Below, piece by piece: positions 25,445-35,044 of a stretch of 64,000 nucleotides of DNA (positions are counted from its first letter, which is position 1; every line of letters begins with the position of its first letter). The DNA is from an uncultured Bacteroidales bacterium (lineage in GTDB: Bacteria; Bacteroidota; Bacteroidia; Bacteroidales; P3). The notes beneath the pieces are model-generated. The model saw only the letters and a program-made list of their open reading frames with translations, was not told the origin of the DNA and did not search any database. The stretch lies in contig CAMVMX010000001.1 in assembly GCA_947168665.1 (NCBI GenBank), positions 327,325 to 391,324 of the forward strand, read 5' to 3'. The translations under genes were made by a program, and so were the position numbers.

Positions 25445-28400
25445 TCCCATAACCGCGAAAACGGTTGTTCGTCGGAAAATCAGGTGTGAAGACATTCGGA
25501 AACCACAAGCTCTGCACCCTTACAGGCACCACATCACGCGCCGTGTCGCTACAATCGGGCGTGCTTGCCACCAACATCACCGCCACACTGTCGTCCGTGA
25601 ATGAAGCCCGATAGGTGAGGACACTGTCTCCTTCTGGCCAAAGCGTCCCGTTCAAGAACCAGCTACGTTCATGCGCCATGGCGGTCACGTCAGAGACCGT
25701 AAGCTCCAAGTGTTCCAAATCCAACAATCGAGGAGAGACCGAAATCTCCGCTACCGCCGTCTCAATAGGGTTGAGCAGCAGTGTGTCGCTCCACGAGCAA
25801 TGGATTGTGTCACACCGCTCGGCCTCCAAACAGTAGCGAGTCGGGCTGCGGGGGGTAAGCAGCAGGGGCCACTCCACCTCGGTTCCCCGCACCCAGCCCA
25901 GAGGCAATGCCGAGTCGGCCGGCGAAGCGGTAAAGCGGTAGCACAACGAGTCGGGCAGCATGATGCTATATCCCCCCGGCAAGTGGCAGAACGGCTCAGC
26001 CTCCACACTCAGTTCAGGCTTCTCCAATACCCGTAGCGCGAACACCCAGACACTGTCGGATCCCTCATCAACCCTGTGCCTTAAAGTGTCCGATCCCTCA
26101 CCTTCGAAAAGAACACCGCGCCACACTACCGGAAGCGACGACGAGCAAACCACCGTATCAATTCGGGTGACACAACTCAGACGCAGTGTCACCAGGCTGT
26201 CGCAACCCATAGTGCTGACGAGATTCCTTGTATACACCCCAGCTTCGTCGTACATCTCGCCATCCAACCAAAAGCTTCCGCCCGCCGCAAACGAGTCCAA
26301 AACCTCTGTGGCGTAGACAGGGTTCACCCGAAGCATGAGCGTCGTCAGCAGGCAGCTATCCTGATGCTTATACTCACCCTCCCTTGTCAGTCTTCGTCCA
26401 AAAAAGTCATACTCCTCCCCCTCGCAAATCGAGGCATAAACCGTGTCATGTCCCAACGCCACCGTGACCGTCTGGCTCGCTGAGTCCACACACTCACCCC
26501 CTCCAAGCATGGCATAGAGCGTCACCCTGAACGTCCCTTCGCCAAAAATATGGGTCGGGCTGGGAGTACTCGACGAAGTCCCGTCGCCGAAATCCCAGCG
26601 GTACTCATCGCAGGGATAAGCGGTCAGCTGCGTAAGGTTCGAGTCAAGTGCCACCGCACTCTGATTATCGAAATGCACCGTCGATCCACATGAATCCAGT
26701 TGCTGCATGGTAAATGCCGCCGCCGGGAAACGCCCGCCCACGAATGCCGACGAAGTGAATCCGCACTCCTGGCCTGACAACTGATAGGTCATGTGACACT
26801 TATACACGCCTGGCGAGGTTGCAAGACAGGAGCGTGAGGTAGAGAGCGTAGCCGTCGTGTCGTCCATCGAATACCACCTATAGGAAAAGCCCTCCGGAGC
26901 ATAAAGCATACTTGACACCACGTCGCCGCAACTCTCCACAAAGATATGCTTGTCAACGGCCTCCAACACGAAATACGCATAGCCGTAATGTCCCCCAAGA
27001 GCGCAGTCATAATTGGATAGTGTCACATTGATAGTCTGCCCGTGAAGAGGAGTCAAATCCACGCCCACAGCCTCCCAGTCGCGCCACACCACATTGATCT
27101 CCCCAATATTCCATCCCGACAAATCGCCCGACACAAAATTGCCGTAATAGCAATTGCTAATCCGAACCCCAGCCGTGTCAGTAATCTCAAATGTAAAGCG
27201 CGGCTGATCTTCTGGCAAATGGTTGGGATTCTGCTCCACCACCGCATAGCGCAGAACCAACAAATCGAACTGGTTAGTATCTACAGCCAACGTGTAAGTG
27301 ATGGACTCCTGCTCGCCTCCGTCCTGCCAATTGCCTAACCGCACCGACGAGCAGTACCCCTCAGGCACTGTGCGCAACAGGTTGCGGGTGCGAACATCTC
27401 TCTCGGATACATCCTTGTGTACCGTATGCCTCGAGAATATCGAGGCACTTCCGAAATCCACCACATTCCGTGGCGACCCAGCACCCGAAGGGCTGTGAAA
27501 AGTACCCGTGCAGCACTTCACACTGTCGGCATAAAGACGGTCATAGTGCAGCCTGCCGGAACAGGATGTACCAACCGTCATGCTGCTCCAGCCAGTCTCT
27601 GAGAAGGGACATACACTGCGTACCCTCATCTCATAAACCTCACCGTCCATCAGTCCATGAATCACCACCTCTGTGTCCGCCACCGTAATCCGGGTACCCT
27701 CCCCCTCAGCAAAGCCCTCTGAGCCATACTCCACCTCATAATATGCGGCGAGCATGCAGCCATGCCACCGCAGCCGCACACCTGACGCACCATACAGTCC
27801 CATCTCTTCTGCACACAAATCCGAAGGTGCATCCGGGCAACACAGCGAATCTGACGGAATGAAGCGGTAATAGCGGTAAGCTCCCGGCCAAACATGTTGC
27901 AACGCCGGCTGCGCAGCCGAAGCTGTATGGCTGCTGGGGTTCACACAAATGACATGCTGCGCATCCAATGCCACACCAACCTCCGAGAAAACGTTGGGCT
28001 GAGTCGCCTGCGGGCCGTAAACCAGAGTCAGCGAACCGTCCGACTCCCTAAACCGAATCTGAAACCTGTTCACCAACCCGTTATTCACAAAACTGCCCAA
28101 CTGGATGACGGCCATTCGCTGCCCCGGTGGGCAAGAACCCGAATCAAACTCCAAAGTTTGCATATAGGGCAAATCCGCAATACCCATACATACATTCCTC
28201 CACGCATAAATACCACCATCCATGTTTGAGTCAAAAGCACTCAGTCGTGACGGAAAATAAATGTATGGCAGCAGATTGCTGACCATCGCATGCCTGACAA
28301 AAAGCACCGTCCCGTCGCGAAACACCTGCACCTTACGGTAAGAATCGCCCCAGAAAAACGGGAACGGAAGCTCATAACACATCTCACCCGTGAAATTCCA

Positions 28401-28556
28401 TGAGACCGCATTCGACATATCCACCCACAGCGACGAATCCACACCCGTTGTAAACTCATACCCATGCACCACCGTCGGCTGCCCCCCAGCCCTCAGCGGG
28501 AAAAGAAACGCCACCACAAGGGTTAAAAGCGCAGTTTTATAGCCTGTAAAATGCAT
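25245..28556 (-). CDS. Large secreted protein with T9SS type B sorting domain (copy B)
   Basis: About 1103 aa from the ATG at 28556 (MHFTGYKTALLTLVVAFLF, signal peptide ending near RAGGQ); in-frame ATGs at 28577 and 28580 are alternatives. Architecture parallels copy A: TVVHGYEF start, Fn3-like domain (about 237-325), jelly-roll segment with RLGNWQDGG and SNYDCALGGHYGYAYF, PKD-like domain (WDFGDGTSSSTPSPTHIF, about 649), Ig-like repeats and the type B sorting domain. Outside the 330-bp exact repeat the two proteins are clearly paralogous but diverged. Probably a T9SS-exported surface or matrix protein; ligand unknown. Confidence 0.88.
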   Translation of the reverse strand: MHFTGYKTALLTLVVAFLFPLRAGGQPTVVHGYEFTTGVDSSLWVDMSNAVSWNFTGEMCYELPFPFFWGDSYRKVQVFRDGTVLFVRHAMVSNLLPYIYFPSRLSAFDSNMDGGIYAWRNVCMGIADLPYMQTLEFDSGSCPPGQRMAVIQLGSFVNNGLVNRFQIRFRESDGSLTLVYGPQATQPNVFSEVGVALDAQHVICVNPSSHTASAAQPALQHVWPGAYRYYRFIPSDSLCCPDAPSDLCAEEMGLYGASGVRLRWHGCMLAAYYEVEYGSEGFAEGEGTRITVADTEVVIHGLMDGEVYEMRVRSVCPFSETGWSSMTVGTSCSGRLHYDRLYADSVKCCTGTFHSPSGAGSPRNVVDFGSASIFSRHTVHKDVSERDVRTRNLLRTVPEGYCSSVRLGNWQDGGEQESITYTLAVDTNQFDLLVLRYAVVEQNPNHLPEDQPRFTFEITDTAGVRISNCYYGNFVSGDLSGWNIGEINVVWRDWEAVGVDLTPLHGQTINVTLSNYDCALGGHYGYAYFVLEAVDKHIFVESCGDVVSSMLYAPEGFSYRWYSMDDTTATLSTSRSCLATSPGVYKCHMTYQLSGQECGFTSSAFVGGRFPAAAFTMQQLDSCGSTVHFDNQSAVALDSNLTQLTAYPCDEYRWDFGDGTSSSTPSPTHIFGEGTFRVTLYAMLGGGECVDSASQTVTVALGHDTVYASICEGEEYDFFGRRLTREGEYKHQDSCLLTTLMLRVNPVYATEVLDSFAAGGSFWLDGEMYDEAGVYTRNLVSTMGCDSLVTLRLSCVTRIDTVVCSSSLPVVWRGVLFEGEGSDTLRHRVDEGSDSVWVFALRVLEKPELSVEAEPFCHLPGGYSIMLPDSLCYRFTASPADSALPLGWVRGTEVEWPLLLTPRSPTRYCLEAERCDTIHCSWSDTLLLNPIETAVAEISVSPRLLDLEHLELTVSDVTAMAHERSWFLNGTLWPEGDSVLTYRASFTDDSVAVMLVASTPDCSDTARDVVPVRVQSLWFPNVFTPDFPTNNRFRGYGMNVKDYDLQVFTRWGDCIFHTKNLEEGWDGTYRGVKSPESAYAYLCHYTTLEGKSEVMAGTVTLVR

Positions 28557-28609
28557 ATTCCTATTATTAATAATCATCATGCTTACTAATAATCCACATT
28601 TTGCACTTG

Positions 28610-28640
28610 CAAAATTACAAATAAAAATCAATTCAACAGA
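28610..28640 (-). promoter_or_regulatory. Promoter of T9SS cargo gene copy B
   Basis: On the minus strand TCTG (28640-28637), 19 nt, then TAATTTTG (28617-28610): exact -7, one mismatch in -33. The leader to the ATG at 28556 is about 50 nt. Confidence 0.65.
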
Positions 28641-28734
28641 AAAAAAACAACAATTCAAATCCACATATAGCCGTTTCGGAACCCAAACAGCCCATTTCGC
28701 AACCATCGCAGCCTCCTCGGCAGAAAAAAAACAC

Positions 28735-28742
28735 TACTTTTG
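28735..28742 (+). promoter_or_regulatory. Promoter -7 element of the TolC-led export operon
   Basis: TACTTTTG matches TAnnTTTG and lies 20 bp before the tolC-like ATG at 28762. No clear -33 element. It would drive the export and two-component genes up to 35890. Confidence 0.6.
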
Positions 28743-28761
28743 CAATTCAAAAATAAGAACA

Positions 28762-30228
28762 ATGAAACGCACATTTGTCATTCTTCTCGCCCTCACAGCG
28801 GGGCTCACTCTCATGGCGCAGCAACGGCTCACACTGGCCCAGTGCCGCTATCTGGCCACCCAAAGCAACCCCACCCTCAAGGCCGCGCAGGAGCGCATCG
28901 ACGCCGCCGAAGCACTGGAGCGTATGGCCTTCTGCCAATTCCTGCCAAAAGTGGATGCCAACGGCACCTACATCTGGAACCAAAAAAGCCCCGCATTGCT
29001 CAGCGACCAGCAGGCCTATGATGTCAACCACATCGGCACCACCGTCGAAAACGACATAGCCTCCAGCCTGTCTGACCTCCTCGCCAATATCGGCATCCAC
29101 GACCCCCAGCTGGCTCAACGTATCGTTGACAACCTCGGCGGCCTCCGCCTCGAAGAGAACCTCAACAACATGGGGCAGCAAGTGACCAATGCCCTCGACA
29201 TCGACCTCCGCCACATCATCGCCGCCAGCGTCACAGTCTCACAACCCCTTTACCTTGGCGGTCGCCTCAGCGCACTCCACCGCTCGGCACAATACAGCTA
29301 CGACATGCAGCAGGCCCTTGGCGACCGCGTCTACGACGGGCTTCTCATAGCTGTCGACGCCGCTTACTGGCAATATATTTCAGTGTTGCACAAGCAGCAA
29401 CTTGCCCATCAGTACCAGAGCCTTCTACAGCAACTCACCAACGATGTCCAAGCCATGGTCGAAGCCGACGTGGCCACCCAAGCCGATGTCACCAAAGTGC
29501 GCGTCAAACTCAACGAAGCCCGCATGAACGCCACCAAAGCCGACTGTGGACTTGAACTGGCACGCCTCGCCCTGTGCCAAATCTGCGGCCTCAACCCCGA
29601 CAGCAACTACATCTTTGCTGAAGACTCCACATTGGTCAACTACCTGCCCGTCGACTCCATCAACATTGACCATATCTGCGACCGTCGCAGCGATTACCGC
29701 ATCCTCCGCGACGCACAGGGATTGGCCACCCAAGGGGTACGCCTGGCCCGCGCGGGGCTGCTCCCCAACGTGGCCCTCACTGGTTCCTACCTCGTCAGCA
29801 ACCCCAATATCCTCAATGGCTTCCAGAAAGACTTCGGCGGCATGTTCACCGCCGGCATAGTCGTCAACATACCCCTCGCCCACCCCGGCGACATCTACGC
29901 CCTCCGCGCCGCCAAACACAAGCAGACCGAAACCGCCCTCCAACTCGAAGAGTCGCGCGACCTCATCCTACTCGAAGTCAACAAACTGAACCACCAGCTC
30001 AAAGTGGCCAACCTCAAACTCGTACAGTCCCGAAGCGACCTCGAAAACGCCGAAGAGAACCTACGCTTGGCCGACGAGTCGTTTGACGCCGGAGTAATCA
30101 ACCCCACCGACCTCATGGCTGCACAAACCGCCTGGATGAAAGCCAAAAGTGAAGTACTTGACACTGAGATTGAAATCCGTCTCGACCACCTCTACCTCAT
30201 GCAGGCTTTGGGCGAACTGAAAATGTAA
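28762..30228 (+). CDS. TolC-family outer-membrane efflux protein
   Basis: 488 aa from the ATG at 28762 with signal peptide MKRTFVILLALTAGLTLMAQ. The long alpha-helical heptad pattern and the opening LTLAQCRYLATQSNPTLKAAQERIDAAEALER are typical of the two outer-membrane efflux repeats of TolC/OprM. It should form the outer-membrane exit duct for the adaptor and permeases encoded next. Gap to the adaptor gene 42 bp. Confidence 0.9.
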   Translation: MKRTFVILLALTAGLTLMAQQRLTLAQCRYLATQSNPTLKAAQERIDAAEALERMAFCQFLPKVDANGTYIWNQKSPALLSDQQAYDVNHIGTTVENDIASSLSDLLANIGIHDPQLAQRIVDNLGGLRLEENLNNMGQQVTNALDIDLRHIIAASVTVSQPLYLGGRLSALHRSAQYSYDMQQALGDRVYDGLLIAVDAAYWQYISVLHKQQLAHQYQSLLQQLTNDVQAMVEADVATQADVTKVRVKLNEARMNATKADCGLELARLALCQICGLNPDSNYIFAEDSTLVNYLPVDSINIDHICDRRSDYRILRDAQGLATQGVRLARAGLLPNVALTGSYLVSNPNILNGFQKDFGGMFTAGIVVNIPLAHPGDIYALRAAKHKQTETALQLEESRDLILLEVNKLNHQLKVANLKLVQSRSDLENAEENLRLADESFDAGVINPTDLMAAQTAWMKAKSEVLDTEIEIRLDHLYLMQALGELKM

Positions 30229-30270
30229 AATCACCCGATATTAAGAACCAATAAAACAACACTATAAACG

Positions 30271-31251
30271 ATGAATACAGATCAGAAAAATCTATGGATG
30301 GGCATCGGCGTAGTGATAGCCGCTGTCGCCGTGATGGCCATCATCGGCCTTGTCGTCCTGCAGCCCCAACCCGAAATGATTACCGGCGAAGTATGCGCCG
30401 ACGAATACCGCGTGGCCAACAAAGTACCCGGCCGGCTGAGCCAGCTCTTCGTCGAAGAGGGCCAGCATGTGCGCGCCGGCGACACTCTGGCCTATATCTC
30501 CAGCCCCGAAGTCGATGCCAAGATGCAACAGGCCCGCGCTGCCCGCGCCGCCGCCGATGCCCAAAGCACCAAAGCCCAAAACGGCGCCCGCCAGCAACAG
30601 ATTGCCTCCGCCTACGAGATGTGGCAGAAAGCCGAAGTGGGTGTCGACATCGCAAAAAAATCCTTCGACCGCGTCCAAACACTCTATGACAAGAAAGTCA
30701 TCTCCGCTCAGAAACGCGACGAGGCCGAAGCCCAATACCGCGCCGCCGTGGCCACCTCCAATGCCGCCAAACTACAGTACGACATGGCTCGCGAAGGGGC
30801 ACAGAGCGAAGACAAGGCGGCCGCCAGCGCATTGGTGCGCCAGGCCGAAGGCGCCGTATCCGAAGTGGAATCCTATGTCCGCGACCGCTATCTGCTGGCC
30901 CCCTGCGACGGCGAGGTTGCCGAAATCTATGCCAAACGCAGCGACCTCATCGGCACAGGTTCGCCCGTGATGTCCATTCTCGACATGTCCTCGCTGTGGA
31001 TTACCGTAAGCGTTCGCGAGGACCTTTTGGGCGACCTCCGCGTGGGCAACACCGTCGATGTCCGCATCCCAGCCCTCGGCGAAAAGACCTACCGCTGCAA
31101 AGTCACCTACCTCAAAGCCATGGCCACCTACGCCGTATGGCGCGCCACCAAAATCAACGGCCAATACGACGTGAAGAGCTTCGACGTGAAACTGGTTCCT
31201 GTCGAACCCATCCCCGATGTCCGTCCGGGCATGACCGCCATAGTACTCTGA
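30271..31251 (+). CDS. HlyD-family membrane fusion (adaptor) protein
   Basis: 326 aa. One N-terminal transmembrane helix (about 9-30), then a split lipoyl-like domain (GRLSQLFVEEGQHVRAGDTLAYI and APCDGEVAEIYAKRSDLIGTG), a coiled-coil hairpin between them rich in Ala/Gln/Lys, and a beta-barrel part. It bridges inner-membrane permeases and TolC in tripartite export. It is encoded between the TolC-like protein and two ABC-2 permeases, like EmrA/YbhG-type sets. Confidence 0.9.
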   Translation: MNTDQKNLWMGIGVVIAAVAVMAIIGLVVLQPQPEMITGEVCADEYRVANKVPGRLSQLFVEEGQHVRAGDTLAYISSPEVDAKMQQARAARAAADAQSTKAQNGARQQQIASAYEMWQKAEVGVDIAKKSFDRVQTLYDKKVISAQKRDEAEAQYRAAVATSNAAKLQYDMAREGAQSEDKAAASALVRQAEGAVSEVESYVRDRYLLAPCDGEVAEIYAKRSDLIGTGSPVMSILDMSSLWITVSVREDLLGDLRVGNTVDVRIPALGEKTYRCKVTYLKAMATYAVWRATKINGQYDVKSFDVKLVPVEPIPDVRPGMTAIVL

Positions 31252-31370
31252 GCGCGTTATTTCTTGGATGAGGCCCTGCGCGAGTTGCCGACACGGCCCA
31301 AAGACTAACGCTCCCACACAAAAACATAACAGCACATGTGCCAAACACTATTGAGCCAAAAGATATAAAG

Positions 31371-32537
31371 ATGCATACTTTCATCATTTCTTTGAAGCGT
31401 GAGCTGAGACGGCTATTTTACGAAGGTCAATCGCGCTACCTCGTACTCACCACTTTGGGGTTGGTGTTCTGCTACGTCTTTTTCCTCACACTGATGGACG
31501 AAGGGCAGCCCCAGCGGCTGCCCATAGCCATCGTCGACAAAGACGGCAGCTACCTCTCCCGCCGCCTGTGCCACGAAATCAATGCCTGCCAAGGGGTGCG
31601 CGTGGTGGATGTCTACAGTTCCCACACCGCCGCCCGTATGGCCATGCAGCGGCAGGAAATCTATGCTTTTCTCGAAATACCCGCCGGCACCTATAACGAT
31701 GTACTCTCCTTCACCCGGCCCCATCTGGTACTCTACAGCAACAACGCCTACCTCCTCAGCGGCGCCCTCAGCTACCGCACACTTGCCACTATCAGCAACC
31801 TGGCCTCGGGAGCCGTGCAGCGCGAGGTGCTGCGCAAAAAGGGCTTCAACGAAAGCCAGATTATGGGACTCATCCAACCCATCGAACTCGACACCCACCT
31901 CATCAGCAACCCCACTGCCAATTACCAACCCTACGTCCTCACCACCATGCTGCCCGGCATGCTGGGCCTCTTCGTACTGCTGCTGACGGTCTATATGGTG
32001 GGCAAAGAGCGCAAGGACGGCACACTGGCCGACTGGCTCGCCCCCGGCACACTGCCCGCCCTGCTGGGCAAACTTGCCCCCTACACCCTGTGGTTCTCCT
32101 GCCTCGGCATTCTGGGCAATCTCGTACTCTTCGGCTGGTGCCATTTCGAACTGCACGGCAGTTTCCTCCTTGTGGCCCTTTTCACCATCGGGCTGGTGGC
32201 GGCCATGCAGTCGACAGCGGTCTTCCTGGCTGCGGTAATCCCCGACGCACACCTCTCCACCTGTTTTGCCGCCATCTACGGAACCCTGGCATTCACCATG
32301 TCGGGTTTCTCCTATCCCGTCCCCAGCATGCCCCCCGCCCTGCAAGGGTTCAGCCTCCTGTTCCCCTTGCGGCACTATTATATGGCGGTGTCGCGTATTT
32401 CGCTCTTCGGTGCTGGCTTCGACCTTTGCTATTGGCAGGCCATAGCCCTGCTGGTCTTCCTGCTCACCGGCCTTGCGGGCGGGCTGATGATGTCGCGGCA
32501 GGTCAAGTCGCTGCCACAATCTCAAAATGCAGTCTGA
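31371..32537 (+). CDS. ABC-2 type permease, first subunit
   Basis: 388 aa from the ATG at 31371; a GTG at 31338 is rejected. Topology fits ABC-2 exporters: one N-terminal helix (about 25-41), a long extracytoplasmic domain (AIVDKDGSYLSRRL and following), then five or six helices from about residue 195 to 385. No Walker motifs, so it is the membrane part only. It lies 119 bp after the adaptor gene and 47 bp before a second subunit; the two probably form a heterodimer. Confidence 0.85.
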   Translation: MHTFIISLKRELRRLFYEGQSRYLVLTTLGLVFCYVFFLTLMDEGQPQRLPIAIVDKDGSYLSRRLCHEINACQGVRVVDVYSSHTAARMAMQRQEIYAFLEIPAGTYNDVLSFTRPHLVLYSNNAYLLSGALSYRTLATISNLASGAVQREVLRKKGFNESQIMGLIQPIELDTHLISNPTANYQPYVLTTMLPGMLGLFVLLLTVYMVGKERKDGTLADWLAPGTLPALLGKLAPYTLWFSCLGILGNLVLFGWCHFELHGSFLLVALFTIGLVAAMQSTAVFLAAVIPDAHLSTCFAAIYGTLAFTMSGFSYPVPSMPPALQGFSLLFPLRHYYMAVSRISLFGAGFDLCYWQAIALLVFLLTGLAGGLMMSRQVKSLPQSQNAV

Positions 32538-32584
32538 CATAATCATTTACCCAAGCCTTACAACTTCAACCCATCAGTCAAGCC

Positions 32585-33757
32585 ATGAAACTAATCAAAG
32601 ATATTTGGGATGTGTACATCATTGAGCTGCGCCGCGTACTACAGGACAAAGGCGTAATACTCATCTTCTTTATCGCCACGCTCATCTATCCCCTCATCTT
32701 CGGAGCCATCTACAAGAATGAGCTGGTGCGCAACCTGCCCGTGGCGGTGGTAGACGAGTCGCGCAGCGATGCCTCGCGCCGTTTTATCCACAAACTGGAC
32801 GCCACGCCCGAACTGTGCGTCGACTACCACTGCCCAAGCATGGCCGAGGCTCGCCGCCTCATGCAGCAGCGCAGCATCAACGGCATAGTACTCTTTCCGA
32901 AAGACTACGACGAGCGGCTGGCTCGCAAAGAAACGGCCCGAGTGTGCCTCTTCTGCGATATGAGCAGCTTCCTCTACTACCGCGGCGTGCTTTCCGCAGC
33001 CAACACAGTACTGCTGGACGAACTGCAGGATATCGAATTGCAGCGCTACTCGCTGGCGGGCATCACCGGCGAAGGAGCCGACGAGCTGGTCAAACCCATT
33101 CCCTACGACGATGTGAAACTCTACTCGCCCGCCGGGGGCTTCACCAGTTTCCTGGTTCCCGCCCTGCTGGTGCTGGTCATTCACCAAACCCTGTTCCTCG
33201 GCATAGGCATCCTGTTTGGCACCACGCGCGAGGACCGCCGCACACTGCGTGTGGTTCCTGCCCATCTGCGCAGCGAGGGACGCCCACGGGTGGTTGTGGG
33301 GCGCGCGCTGGCCTACCTGCTGCTCTACGTGCCAGTGGTGGCCGTCGACCTGGTACTGATGCCACGACTTTTCGACCTCCCCCACATTGGCCGCCTTACC
33401 GACCTCTGCCTGTTCCTGCTGCCCTTCATGCTGGCCACAATATTCTTCTGCATGACAGCGGGCAGTTTCGTCCGCGAGCGCGACACGGGCATCGTCACCT
33501 GCATCTTCTTCAGCATAGTGTTGCTCTTCCTTTCAGGGGCCATCTGGCCACAGGGCAATATGCCCGCCTTTTGGCGCACGGTGTCGTTCCTCTTCCCGTC
33601 AACGCATGGTATCCAAGGTTTCATCCGCATCAACACCATGGGAGCCACTCTGGCACAGGTGCGCTTCGAATACCTCATGCTGTGGCTACAGACGGCCCTC
33701 TACTTCGTCACCAGCTGCCTCTGCCTGCGCTTTGCCAAAGAATACCGCATAGGCTGA
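32585..33757 (+). CDS. ABC-2 type permease, second subunit
   Basis: 390 aa, same architecture as the preceding gene: N-terminal helix (IFFIATLIYPLIFGAIY), extracytoplasmic domain beginning AVVDESRSDASRR, then a six-helix membrane domain with conserved LSGAIWPQGNMPAFWR near the end. No ATP-binding domain is encoded here or elsewhere in the run. It probably pairs with the first permease. The substrate could be a drug, lipid or siderophore-like molecule; sequence does not decide. Confidence 0.85.
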   Translation: MKLIKDIWDVYIIELRRVLQDKGVILIFFIATLIYPLIFGAIYKNELVRNLPVAVVDESRSDASRRFIHKLDATPELCVDYHCPSMAEARRLMQQRSINGIVLFPKDYDERLARKETARVCLFCDMSSFLYYRGVLSAANTVLLDELQDIELQRYSLAGITGEGADELVKPIPYDDVKLYSPAGGFTSFLVPALLVLVIHQTLFLGIGILFGTTREDRRTLRVVPAHLRSEGRPRVVVGRALAYLLLYVPVVAVDLVLMPRLFDLPHIGRLTDLCLFLLPFMLATIFFCMTAGSFVRERDTGIVTCIFFSIVLLFLSGAIWPQGNMPAFWRTVSFLFPSTHGIQGFIRINTMGATLAQVRFEYLMLWLQTALYFVTSCLCLRFAKEYRIG

Positions 33758-33870
33758 AACAATAAAAGCCCACACAATACGTTTACGGATAAAAAGTAAA
33801 TTGTGAATGTGTGAATTGTGAAAAATGAATGGACACACCCCTCACACATTCAAACTCTCAAGCATTCAAA

Positions 33871-34986
33871 ATGTCACCCACACCACGACCCATATTCAAT
33901 GCCCTTGCACCCCTGCGCATGGAGCATCCCTACAAACCCCGCCATGCCAACCTCCTGGCCTTGGCCACAAGCGTCATCCTCACAGCCATCGTGCTGCTGG
34001 ACGACCTGCGCTTCACACAGTACGCGCCTCTATCCACGCCCCATACGCTCTACACTTTTGTGCAACTGCTGCTGCTCAGTTTTGTCCTTTTCCACTTCGA
34101 CTTTGCCCTCTTCCGCCGCCTGACGGACCATCCGGGCCCCCACCCGTCGCCCACGGGGGCTTTTGCCTGGTGCATCGGGGGGTCACTTGCCATCGCACTG
34201 GCTTTTAGCCTTCTTTCGGCATGGGTGGCAGGCGGGCTGTCCCCCTCACTTGGCATTGCGGTCCGCACCGATATCGGCATGATCCGCGACGGCTTCGTGG
34301 CCTTGACAGTGATTCTGGTCACCATCCTGCTTTTCAACCTGACGCGCCACCAGCAACAGCTGGTGGAGGAGGAACGGACCCACTCCGAGAGCATCCAGAC
34401 CCGCTACGACGCGCTGGAAAAACAGATTGACCCCCACTTCCTTTTCAACTCGCTGAACACATTGGACGGCCTGATCGGTTTCGACGACCAGCGGGCACAT
34501 GAGTATCTGCACCAGCTGGCCCGCTCCTACCGCTACATCATGCAGCAGAGCCGGGTGGTAACCCTCTCCGACGAGCTGCGCTTTACCGACAATTTCATAG
34601 CCATGATGCAGCTGCGCTACGGCGCGGGTTTCCGGGTACACAAGCAGGTCGATCCCGATTTCCTCTCAGACTGTGTGGTGCCTATCAGCGCGCAACTGCT
34701 GGTAGAAAATGCGTTGCAGCACAATATTGTCAGCGACCGCCACCCGCTCACTGTCACCATCACCACCCGCCGCTCGTCGCCGGCTGAGGGACGCCCGCTC
34801 CACTGGCTCTGCGTATCCAACCCCCTGCAGCCCAAGGATGCCCCCGACCCCGGCCACCACGGCAGCATCGGCCTCAGCAACCTGAGAGAACGGTGCCGGC
34901 TGGTGCTACACCGCGACATCTCAATCTCGCAGTCCGACAATACCTTCCGTGTCGAAATCCCCCTTGTACCAAACAGCGAGTTGTGA
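33871..34986 (+). CDS. LytS-type sensor histidine kinase
   Basis: 371 aa from the ATG at 33871; an in-frame ATG at 33829 would add 14 residues translated from A/C-rich leader and is less likely. Four predicted membrane helices (about residues 25-165) are followed by the His_kinase domain with IDPHFLFNSLNTLDGL, phospho-acceptor His189, and a C-terminal HATPase with VENALQHNIV and GSIGLSNLRERCRL. It should phosphorylate the LytTR regulator encoded 58 bp downstream. The pair follows the exporter genes directly, so it may sense the exported compound or envelope stress. Confidence 0.9.
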   Translation: MSPTPRPIFNALAPLRMEHPYKPRHANLLALATSVILTAIVLLDDLRFTQYAPLSTPHTLYTFVQLLLLSFVLFHFDFALFRRLTDHPGPHPSPTGAFAWCIGGSLAIALAFSLLSAWVAGGLSPSLGIAVRTDIGMIRDGFVALTVILVTILLFNLTRHQQQLVEEERTHSESIQTRYDALEKQIDPHFLFNSLNTLDGLIGFDDQRAHEYLHQLARSYRYIMQQSRVVTLSDELRFTDNFIAMMQLRYGAGFRVHKQVDPDFLSDCVVPISAQLLVENALQHNIVSDRHPLTVTITTRRSSPAEGRPLHWLCVSNPLQPKDAPDPGHHGSIGLSNLRERCRLVLHRDISISQSDNTFRVEIPLVPNSEL

Positions 34987-35044
34987 ACAGGCACAAAGCA
35001 ACCAGGCAGACCCTCACTCAAACATTCACTCATTCACAAACTAT